A DNA stretch of 64,000 bases from Casuarina equisetifolia (lineage: Eukaryota > Streptophyta > Magnoliopsida > Fagales > Casuarinaceae), in contig CM052359.1 in the NCBI GenBank assembly GCA_028551475.1, positions 24,057,583 through 24,121,582 on the forward strand, given 5' to 3'. The translations under genes and the position numbers were made by a program. Below the pieces are notes generated by a model. The model ran no database searches. It was not told the origin of the DNA and was given only the letters and a program-made list of their open reading frames with translations. Positions 36,824 to 50,300 of the stretch are shown here, piece by piece. Positions within the stretch are counted from its first letter, which is position 1, and every line of letters begins with the position of its first letter.

Positions 36824-37523
36824 ATGGCACTTGGGATTTTTGTGGGTTTTAGAGAGAGGGGGGTTTTAGGGAAGGAGAGAGGGAAAAAGAGAGAGAAGGG
36901 TGGTTTGGGGATTTTGAGTTTACGTTTTCATTTTTTCGTTACAGTGTGGTGCTGCCAAGTGGAGAAGAAGGGCGGGATGAACCGCTTTACTACTATGAAT
37001 TTCGGTATTAATTCATCGTTTCCCTCCATTAAATCACTCAAAAATCAAACTGAACGAAAGTGTCCCTCTCCGGCACAGGTTACAGGCTTCCATATTTGGG
37101 TTGCTCCGGCGGGTCTTATGGAAGATATTGATATGGTTTGAACTACACTTTGCTGGTGTCCGTGTTAAGAGAGTTTTTCTAAAATAAAATAAACTAATTT
37201 GCGATCAAAAAATGGTGATCCGTAATTTTGTTCTTTTCACCAACCATACAAGAGCAGATTTGTTTGATATCCACGATATGATTAAGGGCGATGCTTTGAA
37301 CAATGCACTTGAGAAAATCTCTTATGAGACCAAGATAGTGGCAGCCTCTGATGCAGGGAGGATCCATCCTGAAGAATACCAGCAAGTACCATTTCAAAGG
37401 ATATTGTGAGATCAGGAAAGAACAAATCAAGGCTGGTTAAAAAAGGGCCTGGGGCTTTTCAAGGCTGTAGACGGCTACCTCTTGGCAAATCCTAAAGGGA
37501 ATTCCAAGCTCTGGCCTTTTCAG
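36824..37523 (+). pseudogene. Unrecognised exon-like reading frames, apparently broken
   Basis: A 105-codon frame at 36824-37141 includes KCPSPAQVTGFHIWVAPAG. A second frame at 37212-37409 reads RADLFDIHDMIKGDALNNAL, then SYETKIVAASDAGRIHPEEY, and ends in TGA. The same frame resumes directly as GWLKKGLGLFKAVDGYLLAN and PKGNSKLWPFQ, up to a CAG|GTTAGC donor-like site at 37523. The amino-acid composition looks like genuine protein rather than chance translation, but I do not recognise the family. Possible readings are a decayed gene, a non-annotated gene with an intron I misplaced, or a duplicated gene fragment. Confidence 0.3.
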
Positions 37524-38350
37524 GTTAGCCAATAGTATAGTATTATTTTTGCATGTTATCCTTAGTTTTCTTATGATATTTTAGAAAGATAATGAAATGA
37601 AAAGTTGCATTTAGCAATTAATTAGATATTGTAATTTTTCGTAATTAGTAAAGATAATAGTGTCATTTTATATTCTATATGTATTCGTGATTAGAATAGT
37701 AGATGGAGACAATAATATAACATTATTCTTAAGCTTATTTTAAGGGATTGTGAATCGTGTAGACATTGGCTTTGGGGCTTTGAGGCCTTGCAGCTCAATG
37801 ACTTGTATGGCTTAGCATGACTTGGCAACTTAATGCATAAGGAGATGTTGTTAGAAAGTCAATGTCAAAGTTATTATAGAATTAGACAAACAATCACAAG
37901 TCCAATAAAAAAAAAAAACAACCAAATTGAGAGATAAAAAAAAAATCATACTTGTAATCCTCTTAATGTTAATGGTTTTCTTAATAAAAAATGACCAGAA
38001 ACCAATAACCCTACTTGTGATAGTGGAAATATAATGGATTTTTCCAAACCATTATAAAATTTATGTCTTGTGTGCACTTATTGCTTGGTGGAAATGGAAC
38101 AAATATGTCCCTTAATGTGCAGTGCAACACTTCCCTATAATAGCCATGACTATGAGCGTGTGTCACCATTCAAGGATCAAGTACATAGATATAGAAGCCT
38201 ATTTCATCCGTGAAGTAATTGAGTCTAAAGAGATTGAACTGTTGCACTGCTTTAGTCGGCTGATATTTCAGCCAAAAGCATACAAGGTTCATCATGAAAG
38301 GATCAACAAAGCTTATTGTTGTCAAGTGCATGAATCAATTATTAGAAACT

Positions 38351-38583
38351 GAACGGCCCATTTAAAATACAGAACTGTGTAATAGTGGGTTGTTAGCGAA
38401 AGTTTATAAGGTTAGGCACTCTTGTCGCCTTACCCAATATGGGATTGGATATTTTAATCCTCCAATAGAACCGCCCATCTAAAAATATAGAACTGTGCAA
38501 TAGTGGGTTGTTAACGAAAATTTATAAGGTCAGACTCTCCTATCGCCTTACTCAATGTGAGATTGGATATTTTAATCATTCAA
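38351..38583 (-). repeat. Tandem repeat, 117-bp period, LTR-like
   Basis: Two units start with GAAC(G/C)GCCCAT at 38351 and 38468 and share GTGGGTTGTTA(G/A)CGAAA and GGATATTTTAATC. Read on minus, each contains ATCCAATC(T/C)CA(C/T)ATTG(A/G)GTAAGGCG, which resembles the start region of plant LTRs. They may be two adjacent LTR remnants of one small element. They are diverged, with no coding capacity. Confidence 0.6.
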
Positions 38584-41500
38584 CAACAACAAAGTACTTG
38601 TTTCAGAATAAAAGCAACGGTGAAAAATGGAGACTTTAAAGAGTGAAGAGTCATGGGTTTTGCTTAAAAAATTTTGGTCCTACGTTCACATGGAAGTGTA
38701 TGAATTCGGATATATATATACCAAAAGAAAAAAAGGGTTTTGCAGTGGAACTTAATGGGCCAGATATCAGCTACAAAACTTGGAGCCTCTATATCATTAC
38801 ACAGTGATTTAGGTTTGACCCATTACACAGTGGATTTCCAACTTTCTTTTTCCTCTCTTTCAGCGAGTCCTTGCGGAACTTTTGGGTCTGATGCAAACCA
38901 CGGAGTCTCTCTTCTTGCCCAATTCTCTGGGGAAAATTTCAATCCTCAAAGAAAAGGTCGGGGGTTAGGACTTCATGCCTGGTCTAACCTACCATAATTT
39001 GTTCACGAAATAACAAACTTCATTTAAATTTCATAGTTGGTGATGACCTTCCAATCAATAGGACCCAAGTGTGCCAATTTGAAGTCTGAATTCTATACAT
39101 GAAATATCATACCATTCAGTAGGTCCTACATCAATGATGCCAAAATAATGCAGTCCTAATCAGAAACTTTCGCGATCAACCATGCCACCTTAAAATTACT
39201 TTAGACTGGATCCTGTTTAAAGCAGATTGTTCAGAAAGTTGAATCTTTTTAGTGTTAGTATGATTACTTTTACTCTACTTTCTGTATTTCTTCCTGCATG
39301 CCTCCTGGGTATTTTCTTTCGTGGTTAGGGTTCCCCAGAGACTTCATATCTCAGTACGTTCTCAAACACGTGACACCACATGAAGAACTTTGTTTAAGGA
39401 AAGGGAAATTCCTCCAAATGAAATACGTAGAAAATCTTAAATCGGTCCTGAGTCCTACAGGGATTTCGTTTTCGAAGGGAACTCGTTGATTTTCATTTAG
39501 GAAAACCTTTGTATTGATATTTGGTTTAATACATAGAAAATCTTAAATCATTCCAAGAAGGAATGATTCAGAAAACGAGGGAGGGGGTGGGTTTGGGCAT
39601 AGATGTTGGACAGGAAAATTGACCAAAGGGCTGAAAGTGGTTAGAAGGTCTAAAATGCAGAGACATGGATGCTACTGATTACCATCCATATTGGTCTAAA
39701 ACCTGCACCATTTATTAAATATAGTTTTGAGTGTTGTTAGGAACCTGTTAAAAATCTTTGATCTTCTTTTTTTCTTTTTAACTATCAATATGACGAACTT
39801 GAACTTGCAATCATGATACAGAGTCCGGCCCTTACCCAGAAAGCGAAGTAGAAAGGAAGCTATTTTGCAAAGAAAGCCTTAAACTTGTAGAAGCCATTTC
39901 ATGAACCTAAGTACATATGGCACATATGAAATAGGGAAACAGTACAAGGAAAACGGAGTACTTATAAGTACAATGTTGTGTTTATGTACATGCAGTGTGA
40001 ATCGTCGTTCTGTTTATGGTTTGCTATGGGATAAGAGAGACTTCATCATGTTGATGGCAAAGATGGCGTTCGTGACTCGACCAGTATGGACCACAGGACC
40101 TGCACATCTTCGCAAGGGCAGGACTTCACGTCCTTGTACAAGATGTAAATTCCCCTACCTGAAAAGAATCAAAAACAGGAGGTCGATGGGGAGGGGATAA
40201 GAACCGGAAATTGAAATGAACTGAATGCTTTAGTAGAACCATCAGATCAAGTAAAACATGGATTTGCCACTGAAGTTGAAGTTAAAGAAGATCAAAGCAA
40301 GCATGTCCGTGGAGAAACAATTGCTAGCAAATCCAGTTGAAACAGTTCGTCAAGAACAGCCGGGTAGGTGGATTTCAAAACAAAAGCAGAAAATGTATGT
40401 GTGATCACAAATGCATGACAAACATCGGCCAGCAGAGAAATAAGAATGATGAGTTTCATTGGCACAGCCAAATCACAGGCATAACATATGAACTAAGAGA
40501 GCAAGAGAAATGAGAGGATAGGAAATTACGCTTTCTGCTGCTCAAATGCAGACGTTCCCAGATTTTCTTCAGTGGGGAGAGGAGGGACTTAAGCCACCCC
40601 ATTTGGCAAAGAGGGGTTTGGTTCAAGGTAGGTGAAAGGTTGGAGAGAAATGGGGAAGAGATTTAACCTGCAGGTTTGCTTGGACAAGGGTGACTTCAAT
40701 AGCACTATTCCTCCACAAATCTACCATTCTCTTTGAGGGCAATCATACAAGAAATACAATCCCACTTGGTGCTATGTCTTTATCAGACCCTCTTCCCTTA
40801 CCCAAGGATCTAAACGCCAAGGCGCCTGAAACAATAAATAGTCTATTTAAAACTCTTTTCTTATTCATTCTTTCACTATTCAAAACCCTCATTTCCCTTC
40901 TCAACAAGATCACTTGTGCCTCAAGCCACGTTGCCCCTGACTCTACCACTATCAATCCACCAATTTGTGGGGTTCTTATTTCCTCTTTTGGTCCACTTCC
41001 TGAGTGGAAAAGTGTGAAGTCTCTACTGAAAAGTTATTGTTTGCATATTTGACAAGTAAAACTATTCTGGCATAGGTTATACCTTCTTGATAAGGCACTA
41101 CTCCCACAAGCAAAAACGCGACTTTGGCCTTACTAGGCCTTGTAAAATATCCATATTTTTACAAGCCACGAGTACCTCCAAGAGATAACGAGTAATCTTC
41201 ATCATGAAGATTTTTGTAAAAACATAAACAAATCATGCAAAGTTGAATGCCAATTATCAGCAGATAAGGCAGCATTATGTCAAACAATTGAACTTCACGA
41301 CACCAAAAATAGCTGCAATTACAGTCACTAAAAGCACTACCGTGAACGTTCTCAGAAAGTGCCAGATTAGTTCAGATAAATCTCGCAAACACAAGTTAAT
41401 AACTGCAAGTCCGACGTACTTGTGAAGTTTCTCCAAAGATTTGAATCAAAATTCGAAAACAGAAACGTACAGATCGTCGTATCTTGGAGCAACAAGTAAA

Positions 41501-42169
41501 AGAATAGCCTTCGCGAAGATTGAAAAAGATGGGCCACGCAGCATTTCGCTTTGTTGAGATTTTACGTGTGCATGACACAGCCATTCATCGCTGCAGTATT
41601 TTATGCGTAACTTCGAATACATTTCTAGATGATCACGCTGACTAAGTCAATATGCACTGTCACTTTTCAGCAACTGAAGACCATTTGCATGTGCTTAATG
41701 TAACCCCATTAATAAAGGCATTAACAGTGGCACACACGCAGTTCCAATTCATTTTGCTAAATTAATTTAGTCATATTTTAGAAGATCAAGTTATTTGTAT
41801 AAGTGTTGAAATTTTTAAGATGAGTCCTTGTATTCTAACATGGTATCAAAGTCAGATGACATGATATCTAGTGACAACTATTTATAACTTGGTTTTTAGG
41901 TATCACAGAGCAGAAATTTATCGCATATATTTACAACATTTTTCTTGCTTCAAAGAAATTCATCTCATATCGCAGTCGTTTCAGCAATTTAATAACGTCC
42001 ACGTGATACAATTGACGCGAGCCAAACAGTGGTTAGGAGTCGACAACGTCACTTGAGACGTCTTCTTTCCTTCAACCTGCTGCAACAGGAACAAAAGGTT
42101 GACTCTCATTATTGAATCTATTATGCTAATAATAATATTTGGGCCACCTAAAATTATAGTGTAATTTAT

Positions 42170-42252
42170 TAGAGTGTGAGAACCCATCTTAAAGTTTGAA
42201 TTCTCATATCATAAACTCAACATCTTGTTTTTAATGTGAGACAACATCTACT
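42170..42252 (-). mobile_element. Solo-LTR-like fragment related to the 16393-16719 TRIM
   Basis: Read on minus, AGTAGATGTTGTCTCACATT starts at 42252 and the segment ends in CACACTCTA at 42170. This matches the beginning and end of the LTRs at 16393-16719. No partner LTR is seen nearby. It is an old remnant. Confidence 0.35.
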
Positions 42253-42687
42253 TTCAATATAATCTCATAATTATCTTTTGATCTGAATTAATGAAATAGC
42301 CCGTAAAATTCATAAAAAACTCATGATCCTCTCTTTTTGCTGTTTTCAGACCACCTAAACGCAGAAAGTTCAAAACCACAGGTCCATCATCGAAGTTTCA
42401 GTAGACCCGGCTCTACATTCAGCCATTTGTAGCGATTCCTTAAGAATTTGAGCCACTAACCTTGAGGATAAAGGCACCTCCATGCCACCATGAGTAGCAG
42501 GTGAGTACCGTGAGGTCGTTGAGAAAATTTAACCTGGGCTCTTAAAGTTATTTTACAGCGAAATAGGAGGGAAAAATTAAAATTCCTCTCTAGCTTTTTT
42601 TTTTTCCCCCCTCATTGTAATTTAATTATCTAACTCCTGATTTTCTAAGAGGCATTTGTGTAAATACTTGTGGAATTTTTTTACATA

Positions 42688-42790
42688 TCGGGCTTGAGGC
42701 CCAAAAATGATACGGGGTTGGATACAAATCGGGCCGGAGGCCCAAAAATGATAAAAGTAGTTTTAAATATCAAACGAGGAGGCCCCGTTT
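42688..42790 (+). promoter_or_regulatory. Site II-like GGCCCA elements in the NKAP promoter
   Basis: GGCCCA occurs at 42698-42703 and 42739-42744. Each lies within a repeated GGGC(T/C)(T/G)GAGGCCC block followed by AAAAATGATA, about 41 bp apart. The reverse complement, TGGGCC, is the site II element bound by TCP factors in ribosomal-protein and other growth genes. The elements are 70-120 bp upstream of the NKAP start codon. Confidence 0.45.
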
Positions 42791-42814
42791 TCCATTATTC
42801 GATAAGACCCTACG

Positions 42815-44314
42815 ATGGTAAGGCCATCGTCCACGATCGAGGTCCCTGAGAGGCGACGCTGTTCTGGCCGCGAGAACGGCCGGTACACCCCGGACTCAGA
42901 CGCCTCCCCAGGGTACGACCGGCACAGGCGTAGCCCCAGCTATGACGCGTACGACCGCCGCGACAGCTACCAGCGCCGCCGCCATCGATCTCCTGAAAGA
43001 AGCCCTATCCCAAACCCTAGACGAAGCCCTGGACATGAGCAAGCCCCGGACGACGCGTTGCCCAAGAGATTCGGCAGGTCCTACCTCGACCGCGATCATC
43101 GGAACGGGAGGCGCTCGGACTCAGAATCCGACGAGGAACTTAAGGGCCTGAGCTATGAGGAGTACCGGAGGCTGAAGCGGCAGAAGTTGAGGAAGGCGCT
43201 GAAGCGTTGTATCTGGAATTCGACGCCTAGCCCGCCGAGGAACGACAACGATGAGGTGGAGGAGACGGAGGAGGAGAAACCCGAGGTGATCTCCGACAAG
43301 TACGGCGGTGATAGTGAGGGAAAAGGCGATTCAAGCTCCAAAGAGAATGGTAGTGAGAAAAATAATGGTAAAGGTAAGGAAACTAATGGAAAAAGGGAAT
43401 CCGAGACGGAAGAATCGGAGAACGAGTCTGAGTCAGATGATTCGCGGTCGAGGCGGAGGAGGAAAAGTTCGATTTCCAAGCGTAGAAAGAGGAAATACGA
43501 ATTGGATGAGGACGAGAGCGAGAGCGAGAGTGAATCGGATGAGTCTGAGGAGGACCGAAAACGTAGAAAAAAATCAAGCAAAAGGAGTACTCGCCGTAGT
43601 AGGAGGAGCAAGAGGAGCAAGAGAAGCAGTGGTAGTCGAAGAAGCAGAAGAAAGAGGAGTAGGAATAGCAGCGATTCAGACGAGAGCATGGACGATTCAG
43701 ATGCGGGTGATGAGGTCAGGTCTAAGAAGAAGCGGACTCGTTCTGCGAGTCCGAATTCAGAGTCTGAGACGGAAGAAATGAGTGAACCAATGGCAGAGGA
43801 CGCGGAAAAGATGGCCGAAATCGACGTGGAGGCATTGCAGTTTAAGGAAATGATTGAGGCACAGAAGAAGGCGCCACCGGTTTTGGATAATGAGCCTGTG
43901 GTGGGGCCAATGCCGCTGCCGAGAGCCGAAGGACATATTAGTTATGGTGGTGCGCTTCGGCCGGGAGAAGGTGATGCCATTGCGCAGTATGTGCAGCAAG
44001 GGAAGCGTATTCCACGAAGAGGTGAGGTCGGTCTGTCTGCGGAGGAGATTCAGAAGTTTGAGAGTCTTGGGTATGTGATGAGTGGTAGTAGGCATCAGAG
44101 GATGAATGCCATTCGTATTAGAAAGGAAAACCAGGTTTATAGCGCGGAGGATAAGAGGGCGTTGGCGATGTTTAATTATGAAGAGAAGGCAAAGCGTGAG
44201 CACAAGGTTATGGCGGATTTGCAGCGGTTAGTGCAGCGTCATATAGGGCAAGATGTTGGTCCTACTCATGATCCCTTTGGTGCAAAGGCCTCATCAGATG
44301 CTCCCGATGCTTGA
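42815..44314 (+). CDS. NKAP: NKAP (NF-kappa-B-activating protein) family / SynMuv-domain protein, 499 aa
   Basis: Single exon. The N-terminal two thirds is an RS- and SE-rich disordered region with long Arg-Ser and Glu-Ser runs (for example [18 protein letters not shown]) that include likely nuclear localisation signals. The C-terminal domain, about residues 357-479, is the conserved NKAP/SynMuv domain: [53 protein letters not shown] and the NYEEKAKRE block. Animal NKAP is a nuclear RNA-binding and transcription-repression factor. The Arabidopsis member MAS2 binds RNA-processing proteins and influences 45S rRNA gene expression. Length and domain order match plant members. Confidence 0.93.
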   Translation: MVRPSSTIEVPERRRCSGRENGRYTPDSDASPGYDRHRRSPSYDAYDRRDSYQRRRHRSPERSPIPNPRRSPGHEQAPDDALPKRFGRSYLDRDHRNGRRSDSESDEELKGLSYEEYRRLKRQKLRKALKRCIWNSTPSPPRNDNDEVEETEEEKPEVISDKYGGDSEGKGDSSSKENGSEKNNGKGKETNGKRESETEESENESESDDSRSRRRRKSSISKRRKRKYELDEDESESESESDESEEDRKRRKKSSKRSTRRSRRSKRSKRSSGSRRSRRKRSRNSSDSDESMDDSDAGDEVRSKKKRTRSASPNSESETEEMSEPMAEDAEKMAEIDVEALQFKEMIEAQKKAPPVLDNEPVVGPMPLPRAEGHISYGGALRPGEGDAIAQYVQQGKRIPRRGEVGLSAEEIQKFESLGYVMSGSRHQRMNAIRIRKENQVYSAEDKRALAMFNYEEKAKREHKVMADLQRLVQRHIGQDVGPTHDPFGAKASSDAPDA

Positions 44315-47300
44315 TTTCACGTATGTGTTTGGCTTCTGTACCATTTTGCTCTAGAGCACTAAAATGTTTTCTTATGCTTTTGACTTCTTTTGTGGTCTAT
44401 GATGCTTTTTTCATTGTATCTAAAGGTGAATATATATCCATCTTTGGACCAAATATCTGCGCTTGTTCGAAATAAGAAAAAATTGGTATTCCCATCAATG
44501 ATGCATTGACAGTGTGAAGTAACTACTTTGTGTGAATCTTTTTTGGAAATCACCTTGGATCAATTGGTGGACTGTTGTTGGTAGATGAAGCTCAGTAAAT
44601 TTTTAATCAAATGGATGCTTGATGTCTATATTTCTCTTTGTTCCTCTACTCTGGTGTTTTAGACTGCCACCCAATGTTTCATTTGAACGATACTCTATCT
44701 TGAAGAATTAGGAGAATTTTTTGTCGGAGTAGTTATGATAAACTAGTTGAAAATAGGCTGTGAATTTGCGTTCCATATGTGTTGGAATTTATGAGAGTTA
44801 TTTGTTCCCTTTAATCTGCCCTGCCCTCTTACCTCCAGATGAAGTCAATTTCAGTTTTTGAAAAGTGGGAGTCGCCTTTAAATTTGCTAGCCACCTCAAG
44901 GGCGAGTAAGCCGTGAAAAGCTTTGGGGTGAGAGATAGGCTGTGTAGCAAACCATATTATCTTTACCTAGGTTCTAATGCTCTTTTGAGGTGTAGCCTAT
45001 ACTAATGTTGAATTGTGTCGCCATGTCCATATGAAAGACCTTATGTCATATTCCTGAACTTGCATGATGGAGGAATATGATCCAACTTCTATTACGTGCA
45101 AGTTGCAGAAAGCTGGGATTGCTAGCCATTGACTGATTTTCATTCATATCGTATGTGGCTTAGACTCTTAATTAGAATGTTGGTGCTCTGAACTGAAGAC
45201 AGGGTGCTACGGTTAGTGGGAAAAGGGAGCATTTCTTTTGGTGAAAAAGAAAATCCTTGGAGAAGTTACTGTTGAATGATTTTAAGCAGAAGTCATTCAT
45301 CTGTTGGAGTTAGATATCATCTATCGTTCTTTGTATTTTTTCATTGTTTTGCGGTGTCTTTGTTTGTGCGAATAGAATTGAGGGCTTCTGGTTTAGATAG
45401 ACGTCTTCTGGGGTTTTGGAGCATCATTTAGCTGATTGAGTAACCACTCTTTCCTCGTTAGAACCAGTGGTTCACAATTGCCGTTTGATCTTGGGAAGTA
45501 CTCGGTCGGCTGGTTTTTAACGTGTAGATATCAAACTATGTATAACCTTAAAATGGCATGAACGTGTCAACCCGAGGTATGAAGTAGAGAGTAGAGTTCA
45601 ACCGTGGCATTTGGGACTTAGACATGCAAATTTACATGAGCAGTGTATGTATATTGTATTAACCTAGAATTGCACACTGTTCAATGATAACATCGTTTAA
45701 AGGTGGTGGACATGAAGCAAACTTTAGAAACGTAGTCACTTCCATTAATCTCTTTCCACTTTTTGGTGGAATTTCTTGTCCTTGGTTTGGAGATAGTGCT
45801 AAATTTGACCTCCTATGATACTGTTGTGTAATGCTGGATACTGCAGCTGGACAGTGGAATTCTTTGCCCTTAAGATTTGTAGGAATTTAAAACGTTATAC
45901 GTGCTTGAAATAGTGCAACTTAATTTCAAAAGGAAATCTGAATAAGAAAAAAAAGTTAGGGGTTCTAGGTCGCTGTCATGAAGGCAGGCCTAACAGGGGG
46001 GGGGGTCCGGAGCTCCGTGAAGCTGCTCCTGAAATCCATTGATCTTTGGCTCTCGAGACTGTTGGCAGGTACGGGGAGGGCCTGGGTGGATGCAGTTGAT
46101 GAATGTCACGAACTCGGGAGAGCCATTTTAACGCACAATAACCCTTTTCTTGGCACATTTATTTTGGGGAAACAATTGAAGGGAACCTATGTAGACAAAC
46201 ACAAGCGTGACAAGGTGTGTCTGCAAATGAATCAGATCAGAAGAGTATTTGCTTCCCATGACATGTAGATGATCAAAAAAAGACCCAAAACGAGAATAAA
46301 AGAATCTGTCATTGGATTGCAAGCCTCACGTATATGGTTTGTTCAGCTTCTTGAATTCTCCTCCAGTTTTTCACTTCTGGGCCTCTTCTGCGCTGTTGAG
46401 GCAAGGGCACAGACAGGTTGTGACCCCAAAAAGTAGAAAAGCCTCCCTGGTCCAGCCCGGCAGGTTCCAAGTTTAATACATATTTCATTCTAAACGAATT
46501 TCAAATCCAAAAAAGCAGTCAAATTTTGTAAAGCCTGCCACTAGCCTTTTGGTCCTCTTTCCACTTGATCTACTTGATCGTTACACCTGGCCTACTCGAA
46601 AAGACATAGCAAGGTACTCGTTCTCCAGCTATGGTGGAGCCTGAGATGGGCTTACGTTAGAATTTTGTCTTGCAGACACTGTTACAGTGCCCCACTTGGC
46701 GCTGTTAAAGATGTGATAATTGTGTAGCCCGCCTTCAACCCACCGATTATGACTTGAGTTGGACTCCATCTTACATAATTGAGAACGTATATTATGATCT
46801 CTTTTTAGTATCATAATTTTATTTTAACTATTTCGTGATAAACAAAAACAATGAGTGTCGAATATTATAATCACTTAATCAGTTAACTCAGTACAAAATT
46901 AACATTGATCTTAACCGTAATATCTGAATTTGACATTTTATGTACTTAGAGATTCTAGTTGTAAAGTCTAATTTCATTCTAAATCCAAGATTGTTTTTGC
47001 AATTTTTACATGGGCTAAATAATCTAACAACAACAATGGGTAGATTTGACACATAATGATTCATCAACGATATACCTATAGTGAAGTTGAAAGACTTATT
47101 TTATAGCAATAGCTATGTAATACCTAGCTATGATCACAGGTGAATCATGGGAAATCATGACAACCATGGATGAGAATAATGCAAACATGTTATGGTCGGG
47201 TACGACCTCACTAGAAGACGATTACCTGTCTTAACAATGGCCATGACAAGATTGTGCTTAGCTCCAATATGGTTAGATAATCTGTCGAGGCCTGAAAATC

Positions 47301-50300
47301 TAATCATCCTTGTGTAGGCACTATAGTTTTAACACCCATACACTATCCTTTGTTATTGCCTTGAATTAAAGGTTAGATCCAGAGAAACCAAATCCTGAGA
47401 TTCCTCATAAAGCACTACTCTTTGCTTGACTCGGAAAAGCTGATGGGAGAAGAGAGAGTTGCAGGTGCAAATCGAAAAAGTTGCACAGGGTATGATGGTT
47501 TTGAAATTTGAGAGACTTTTGTGACGGTAAAGCATCTTTTGCCCCCAATATCATCTTGCAAGAAAGCGTAACCGGGATAGATATGCCGCGACAGAATCCA
47601 TCATTACTGATATAATGTATTATAAAGTCTGACAATTTTCGGTGAGATTGGGTTAGCTAGAAAATATTTCCCACTTGACAGGTTGATATTAGTATGAGCA
47701 GAGATGTGGCCCAAGAAGAATTGGAGCTTTCAGCACATGGACCAAGGTGGACTTGCAAAGTGTATCGAAAGATGGGAAAATGGAGGCTTGAACATCAATC
47801 TTTCACCCAACAAAACCTGTTTATGCAATTATTGCAGTGGTTAAAAGGAATGAGAAGGTATAATAGCTGCTCACTCAGGAGACAACCCAACAAGACAATG
47901 GATGAAGTTGCTTCCCTTGTTTCGCCCTTTATCATGACACTACTCTATGGTAGCCTTATGTATCTGAAGGACAGAACAAGATGTATTTTAGGCCATGGTC
48001 GTCTTTCCTGGGTGGCTCTATGAAGTTATTACTTACAGAACAGCAGACAATGAGGATTCTAGCGAGCATCAATTGCATGCTTAATATGTGGAACAACTGA
48101 GCTGGAGTTTCTTGGTCTTTAGTTGGACATAAGTAAGGGCAAAATCCCTAGCGATACGAAAAAGTTGATAAGAGTGCAGTGTCTGTCCTTAGCACTTTGT
48201 TGTTTAGTAAGTTGGACAGATTCAAAGGCTGGACAGCACAACTTTATGGTGGGTATCATCTCTTGGTTGTCCTTTGTACCCCACTTTCTGTTTGGTCACA
48301 GTTGGGGATTTGTGAGGTCGATGTGTCGACATAATAAGATTAGCATTATAACTACTATTTACAGAAACTTGGTCCACCAATTATGGTTTTAACTTTCTTT
48401 GTTAGACCGGTTCCTGGTGGCCCATGGCCATGTTTAATAATGTTTGCTCCGTATAGTTGCCTTTACAGAGTACGTTCTGACTTCCATGGCCGAATTCCTT
48501 CCCAACTTCCAACATATTTAGTGGTGTGTTTCATACTTGTTTGTTATTTACAGTGGAGGACCTTTCTCTTAGACTATCTCAAACTTTGTTCACCATCTCC
48601 CAATGAATCTCCCAGCGACAAGAAGACCCAAGAAGAATGGATTTGAAAAACTTGTGCTATGTAAGTTGGTTTTCAAAGATTTGAAGCCATTGTTTATGGC
48701 AATTCATGCTATCTCTAGAGACTTTGCTGCAGTGCAACATTAACTTCAGAGAGTCCTTGCCACCCAAACAAGACTTTTTCCTATATTCAGGTCGAATCAT
48801 GAATTCAAGAGAGTCATCCGTCATAATTCAAATGGTTGGCCCATCGACATCCTAGCGAGTTCAATTAATTAGTATCACCAGGTAAGGCAGCCAACATCTT
48901 GTTCCTTATAGAATACGTGCTTCTTTTTGGTAGAAGAAGTAATGGCAGAATGTGATAGTCAGAGGGCTACCGGTTGAGGGATCAAGATCGAGCCAATCAA
49001 AGTCGAAATATCATATTGACCAATTCTTGGTTCATTTACAGAGATCAGGACTTTGGAACTCTTGGATAAAAACTAAAAAATATATTACAAAATTGTATTA
49101 ACTGGATTATGGAACTTGAGTGTTGAATGGACGAAAAGATGAATTCTTAAACTTATTTACCTTTGTGCTCTCAAATCGATGGCAACGTTTGAAGCAATGA
49201 GATAAGCGTAGATCTTTGATGTCAAATTCACCATTGAAACTGAGATTTCATTTGTTCATCCCATGTCTTCTCACAAAAGATAATAGGCTCCCACCACGCC
49301 TGGGAGTGTTGATTCTGAGGTACGTTTCATCATCCCGAAAAAGATAAAAAATTGAAGTATAAGTTTCCACTCAAAGTGCCAAAGGTTTAGAGTTTCTTCT
49401 GCCCTTCATCAAGCATTGAAATGGAGGCAATGGAGTAGCTAATTATTCGTCCCTTCCTCCGGGGGACCCCTTTTTCCATTCAGCAGTTGAGACCAATTGC
49501 TTTGTTTCTGGGTGGACTTTAGAGAGGCTTTTGTATCTGGCAGATGCTGGTCAAGGTTACTGCAGCCATTAATACAAAGGAGTTGCTACTTCTGAGAGTC
49601 ATGAATGCTTTGCCGGTAGACTTATCAGACCAAGCAGATGTTGCCAGTATGCCAATAGTAGGCATCTCAGATGTACAGGTAAGTAATCACAGGAAAGTAC
49701 ACAAATTACAGAGCTGGTCACTCTTAAGGTGAATTTATTATATAACGAACCTCACCTCTACGAAACACCAGAATTCTGTCATACGTTAGCATATAATTAC
49801 GACTGTAATTATTGTGCACTTGGCATCAGTAGAAATAGTGCAATCAGTGCCATTAATGGCAGACAGCGAAAGCTTCGGGTGGTAGAGAAGAATCAAGCGA
49901 ATCCTACTCCGGAGGATAATACCCAAAACAGTAGAGAATTTGCCTTTTTTTCCCTCCTGAAACCTTTTTTGTTTAGTCCACTACCGTAATCTTTGTCTTA
50001 CTTGGAAAAGGTTACTTGGATTTTATGCCGAAGGTGACATAAATTATGGAAAAGTAAAATTCAACAGTGAAGGGGGTTTCAAAAGCTGGCGTTTCTAGGT
50101 CTTTTAACTTGGATTTTTTAGCTCTTATGCATGTGTTATGTCAGTTAAAGCAAAGCCCATCATGATTCTCTTAATTACGCACAGGAAGAAGGAAAAAAGG
50201 AACAAAATTTGTTTCAGAGAGATGATATATTTTGTGCGTGAGAGAAAGATAACAACTTGAGCTTTTCTTTTGCGTAATGGACACCATAATAGATCAGCCA

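Larger units (their letters stand above)
37524..42697. other. Intergenic DNA upstream of the NKAP gene
   Basis: No supported gene. It contains a 117-bp tandem repeat (38351-38583), a primer-site-like TGGTATCAAAGTC at 41841 and a solo-LTR-like segment at 42170-42252. Frames at 39901-40200 and 40690-41052 have no recognised domain. Confidence 0.45.

Noticed and set aside
40743-41200. Possible Copia-type retroelement coding relic on minus
   Set aside because: A few short strings look like protease or integrase neighbourhoods, but they are scattered, in the wrong order and within chance range. No LTR pair surrounds them.
43153-43689. 178-codon minus-strand frame inside the NKAP gene
   Set aside because: It is the Leu/Ser-rich antisense shadow of the RS/SE-rich coding sequence.
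47694-48646. Successive plus-strand open frames as a multi-exon gene
   Set aside because: The frames carry no domain and do not join through plausible splice sites.
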